DNA of 64,000 bases, taken from assembly GCA_913019905.1 (NCBI GenBank), contig CAJVZD010000011.1, forward strand, positions 62,001 through 126,000. Direction: 5' to 3'. Positions 61,499 through 64,000 of this stretch are shown here, in pieces (the stretch's first letter is position 1; each line of letters starts with the position of its first letter). The notes beneath the pieces are model-generated. The model saw only the letters and a program-made list of their open reading frames with translations. It searched no databases and had not been told where the DNA came from. Made by a program: the position numbers and the translations under genes. Source of the stretch: an uncultured Cellvibrionales bacterium (GTDB taxonomy: Bacteria; Pseudomonadota; Gammaproteobacteria; Pseudomonadales; Dasaniaceae).

Positions 61499-62356
61499 AT
61501 GGACAACGGAAAATTCACCGGCTTTGAAGTCAATATACAGAAACCTGGCATTGCCTGGATCGAGTTTAACGAGCCCGAAAAACTCAATGGTATGAACTCC
61601 GGGAAGAAAAGAGATCTAATCGAAGTACTAACTCAAATTCAAATGGACAACGCGATACGGGTGGTTGTATTTATTGGCAGTGGTAGAGCATTTTGCGCAG
61701 GTGACGATTTAAAAGCCTACGCGAACACTGAGCCGAGTAGCAATGCACTGATGCCCGCGATTCCACCCGGCCACGATAATGAGCTGGGAACCTACAACGG
61801 CTTGCGCCACATATCTCAGGCGCTGAATTTGGCCATTCGAAAACTAGACAAATTAACGATTGCAGCGGTCAACGGGATCGCGGTGCAGACCGGCCTATCG
61901 CTTGCACTTTCCTGCGATTTTAAGATTGCTGCCGATGACGCGAAGCTCGGTTCAGCCACGCTGCGGTTTGGCCTACTCCCAGACGAAGGGGGACAGTATT
62001 TGTTACTGCAACATCTGGGTTTGAGTAAAACGATGGACTTTTTAATGCGTAAAAAGATCGTTTCGTCAAACGAAGCCCTAGAGCTTGGCCTGGTTAATGA
62101 AGTTGTTCCTAACGCACAATTAAGGAAAGCAACTGAAGATCTTGCTGTTGAACTGGCTAACGGACCGCAGGTATCAATGCGGCTGTTGAAACGCTCCGTT
62201 TACCAGGCCTGCGAACTGACTTTTGAGCAAGCTTGTGACGAAATTGCCGCAAAAACCGCGATCTCCGATCATCATCCCGATACCCGGGAAGGCGTTAGTG
62301 CCTTTCGCGAAAAACGTTCTCCACACTTTAACGAATGGTTACGGAAGTTTGAATAG
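61499..62356 (+). CDS. Enoyl-CoA hydratase/isomerase family protein
   Basis: 285 residues of the crotonase fold. The ATG has GGAGAC just upstream; the open frame extends 24 codons further without support. FNEPEKLNGMNSGKKRDLIE, VVVFIGSGRAFCAGDDLKAYA, IAAVNGIAVQTGLSLALSCDFKI and FGLLPDEGGQYLLLQHLGLSK mark the two oxyanion strands and catalytic helix. It differs strongly from the enoyl-CoA hydratase at 58 kb, so the two have separate roles. It is divergent from the aminotransferase operon. Confidence 0.94.
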   Translation: MDNGKFTGFEVNIQKPGIAWIEFNEPEKLNGMNSGKKRDLIEVLTQIQMDNAIRVVVFIGSGRAFCAGDDLKAYANTEPSSNALMPAIPPGHDNELGTYNGLRHISQALNLAIRKLDKLTIAAVNGIAVQTGLSLALSCDFKIAADDAKLGSATLRFGLLPDEGGQYLLLQHLGLSKTMDFLMRKKIVSSNEALELGLVNEVVPNAQLRKATEDLAVELANGPQVSMRLLKRSVYQACELTFEQACDEIAAKTAISDHHPDTREGVSAFREKRSPHFNEWLRKFE

Positions 62357-62396
62357 CCAGCTCTTTTTCTGTAGAAAGACTAGGGAAAAGAGTTGG
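62357..62396. terminator. Hairpin after enoyl-CoA hydratase gene
   Basis: Arms CCAGCTCTTTTTC and GGAAAAGAGTTGG flank a 14-base loop. No T-tract follows, so terminator function is only possible. Confidence 0.35.
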
Positions 62397-62495
62397 CGCG
62401 AACGAGTTTGATGAATATTAGCTTCGAGCATAATCAGCCGCCGCAAACGAGGGCGGCAGCTAGGCAATACTCTAGGCAAGTTCATAGAACCGGCG

Positions 62496-62630
62496 ATGTC
62501 TTTAAGTGCTAAGTCTCTAAGGGCTATGTCGTTAAAGGCTATGTTTTTAAAGGCTATGTTTTTAAAGGATTGTCTTAAAAGGCTATAACTGTTTAGGCAA
62601 TACCTTCTCGGGCAATGTCTTTTCAGGCAA
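62496..62630 (-). repeat. 15-bp tandem repeat spanning a stop codon
   Basis: Nine units of 15 bp in perfect register. On the minus strand the first three (62586-62630) encode LPEKT, LPEKV and LPKQL, the C-terminus of the aminopeptidase. The fourth begins with its TAG stop, and the remaining five are non-coding with the unit AGCCTTTAAAAACAT and variants. Confidence 0.9.
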
Positions 62631-64000
62631 AGGTTTATTTAACATCACGTCCCCTATACTCACGCAGCGCTCTTCTTCCTGATGCGTGATTTTATACGCT
62701 TTTGCCAAAATGGGATTTAAGCCATCGAATTTCTCTTTTGCCTGAGCGAGACGCATAACATTCTCTTTGGAGCAGATCATTGGGGCCAGCGAGCGACCAT
62801 AAGCTTTAAGAAACCCATTCTGAGCCGTATCATTCAGTGTCGGTACGACATCAAGTAGTCGCTCTTTAAACTCTGCCATCAAAGCACGCTGATTACTCGG
62901 AAACAAATAACCCATAGCAATTCTCAGTGTGGATAATTTATAGCGATCACCGGCTGTTGACGTAGGTGTGCTTAGAATCGTATTGAGCCATTGTTCTTTC
63001 ACGGCAGGGTCCGGTCTAACAACATCAGCGGCGACCGCCATATTCTGACCGTAATCCGAACTATCTTGCAACTTTTCCGCCTTCAATAATTTAGCACTGT
63101 CCGCATACTCGTATTGACTCAACTTAACAATCAACTTCCATCGTTTGTCTTGATCGATAGCGAGCCCTTTAATAGTGACTTGTCCATTGAGGATATCAGC
63201 AAGCCGCTCCACAGCTTCACCGGTATGGGTTGTTGCCACCAGGGTGGCGAACCAGATCTTCTGCGCGTCAGAGTTTTCCCGAGCGTCCTTAAGCTGCGAC
63301 CATACAAAACTTTCCAGTCGCGCGCGAATAAAGGCAATATTCTTATCTGACATTTCCAGCATCGTTAAATAGGAAAATGCGGAACGCAGGGAATAGGTCA
63401 CCTGTGATAACACCTTGTCATCTCCTTCAACGGAAATATTTGCCGTAACAAATTCAACATAATCGTCGAGGGGAATCACTGAGTCCTTGACACCGTCCCA
63501 AAGATTTTGCCACAACATGAGCCGCATCAGCGGACTATCGAAGTCATTGATATGTTTCTTTAACGTCTGTAACGATTGAGTGTCAAAATTCACTTTAACG
63601 TACCCCCAATCATCAACGTTGGGGTATGCGAAGTCGGGACAGGGAAGTCCTGACGCGCTATCGACACGGGTAACAGCCCCTCCATAAGTCACGGGGATTA
63701 GATTTTCAAGTTGCATCCCGGTCTTCGCCACCTGATAAAACCCTATCTGCACTTTTTGTTCGCGCAAGGTCGGCCATTCTGGCGGCGCTGATTGATTAAT
63801 CTGTAGAACTTTAACGCGGTCAGCTTCGCACTCGATGCTGAGTTGAATCGAATTTAAACCGGTCTCATAGAGCCATTGCTGTGTCCACTCATCCATGTTT
63901 CTGTCGGCAGCTAGCCCAAGCTCATCGATAAAATCTCGAAGCGACGTATTTTTGTAAGCATATTTTTTAAGATAATTGCTTACACCTAGACGAAACTGCT
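62583..64000 (-). CDS. M1-family aminopeptidase, N-terminus beyond window
   Basis: Only the C-terminal part (about 470 residues) is in the window; the frame continues past position 64000. NYLKKYAYKNTSLRDFIDEL, MDEWTQQWLYETGLNSIQL and PVTYGGAVTRV match the domain just after the catalytic site of zinc metallopeptidase family M1, and the rest is the helical ERAP1-like C-terminal domain (ALMAEFKERLLDVVPTLNDTAQNG). The zinc motif HExxH would lie outside. It removes N-terminal residues from peptides. The C-terminus ends in three LPEK-like repeats encoded by a 15-bp tandem repeat. Confidence 0.9.
   Translation of the reverse strand, partial: QFRLGVSNYLKKYAYKNTSLRDFIDELGLAADRNMDEWTQQWLYETGLNSIQLSIECEADRVKVLQINQSAPPEWPTLREQKVQIGFYQVAKTGMQLENLIPVTYGGAVTRVDSASGLPCPDFAYPNVDDWGYVKVNFDTQSLQTLKKHINDFDSPLMRLMLWQNLWDGVKDSVIPLDDYVEFVTANISVEGDDKVLSQVTYSLRSAFSYLTMLEMSDKNIAFIRARLESFVWSQLKDARENSDAQKIWFATLVATTHTGEAVERLADILNGQVTIKGLAIDQDKRWKLIVKLSQYEYADSAKLLKAEKLQDSSDYGQNMAVAADVVRPDPAVKEQWLNTILSTPTSTAGDRYKLSTLRIAMGYLFPSNQRALMAEFKERLLDVVPTLNDTAQNGFLKAYGRSLAPMICSKENVMRLAQAKEKFDGLNPILAKAYKITHQEEERCVSIGDVMLNKPLPEKTLPEKVLPKQL

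Overview
The window looks like a chromosomal segment of a marine gammaproteobacterium, perhaps of the Cellvibrionales/Spongiibacterales kind (inference). The basis is a Pseudomonas-type DapD, RsuA-, VF530- and RhlE-type proteins, a TonB-dependent receptor, and many acyl-CoA, P450 and oxidoreductase genes. No rRNA, tRNA, CRISPR array, phage module or transposase was seen.

Region by region. 1-16 kb is catabolic and regulatory: a partial acyl-CoA dehydrogenase, a thiolase-like protein, a sulfotransferase, a nitronate monooxygenase, an MFS carrier, a hybrid histidine kinase, a MerR regulator divergent from an SDR with a textbook 19-bp-spacer promoter, a cytochrome P450, a VOC protein, a NUDIX hydrolase and a 646-aa fusion of redoxin, cytochrome c, copper monooxygenase and EF-hands. 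16-34 kb holds a 1,899-aa Ser/Thr kinase-ATPase-histidine kinase-receiver protein, a DEAD-box helicase, several small envelope or unknown proteins, a zinc alcohol dehydrogenase, a pseudouridine synthase, a GPH-type symporter, a periplasmic binding protein and dapD. 34-41.7 kb has a GNAT, a formylglycine-enzyme-like protein, a broken methyltransferase, two binding-protein-like genes and a large TonB receptor.

The most striking part is about 41.7-57.5 kb. Some 27 small genes all lie on the minus strand. They are unrelated one-gene functions: GNATs, VOC proteins, NUDIX, HAD, three P-loop kinases, RpiB, isochorismatase, a yeast-type cytosine deaminase, DUF3781, DUF1330, DTW and unknowns. Many are separated by 45-120 bp imperfect palindromes whose ends match integron attC cores (AAC after a stop codon, GTT before the next start). 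No integrase is present, so I read this as an attC cluster lacking an integrase (CALIN) or the distal end of a chromosomal integron. Several cassettes are decaying: a frameshifted GNAT, a 5'-truncated CBS protein, a tiny cassette between two attC sites, and a 176-bp MITE-like palindrome.

58-64 kb returns to ordinary metabolism. It has two enoyl-CoA hydratases, a tightly linked aminotransferase and phosphotransferase pair resembling the hydroxylysine/ethanolamine kinase plus phospho-lyase arrangement, and a partial M1 aminopeptidase whose last codons belong to a 15-bp tandem repeat that runs through its stop codon.
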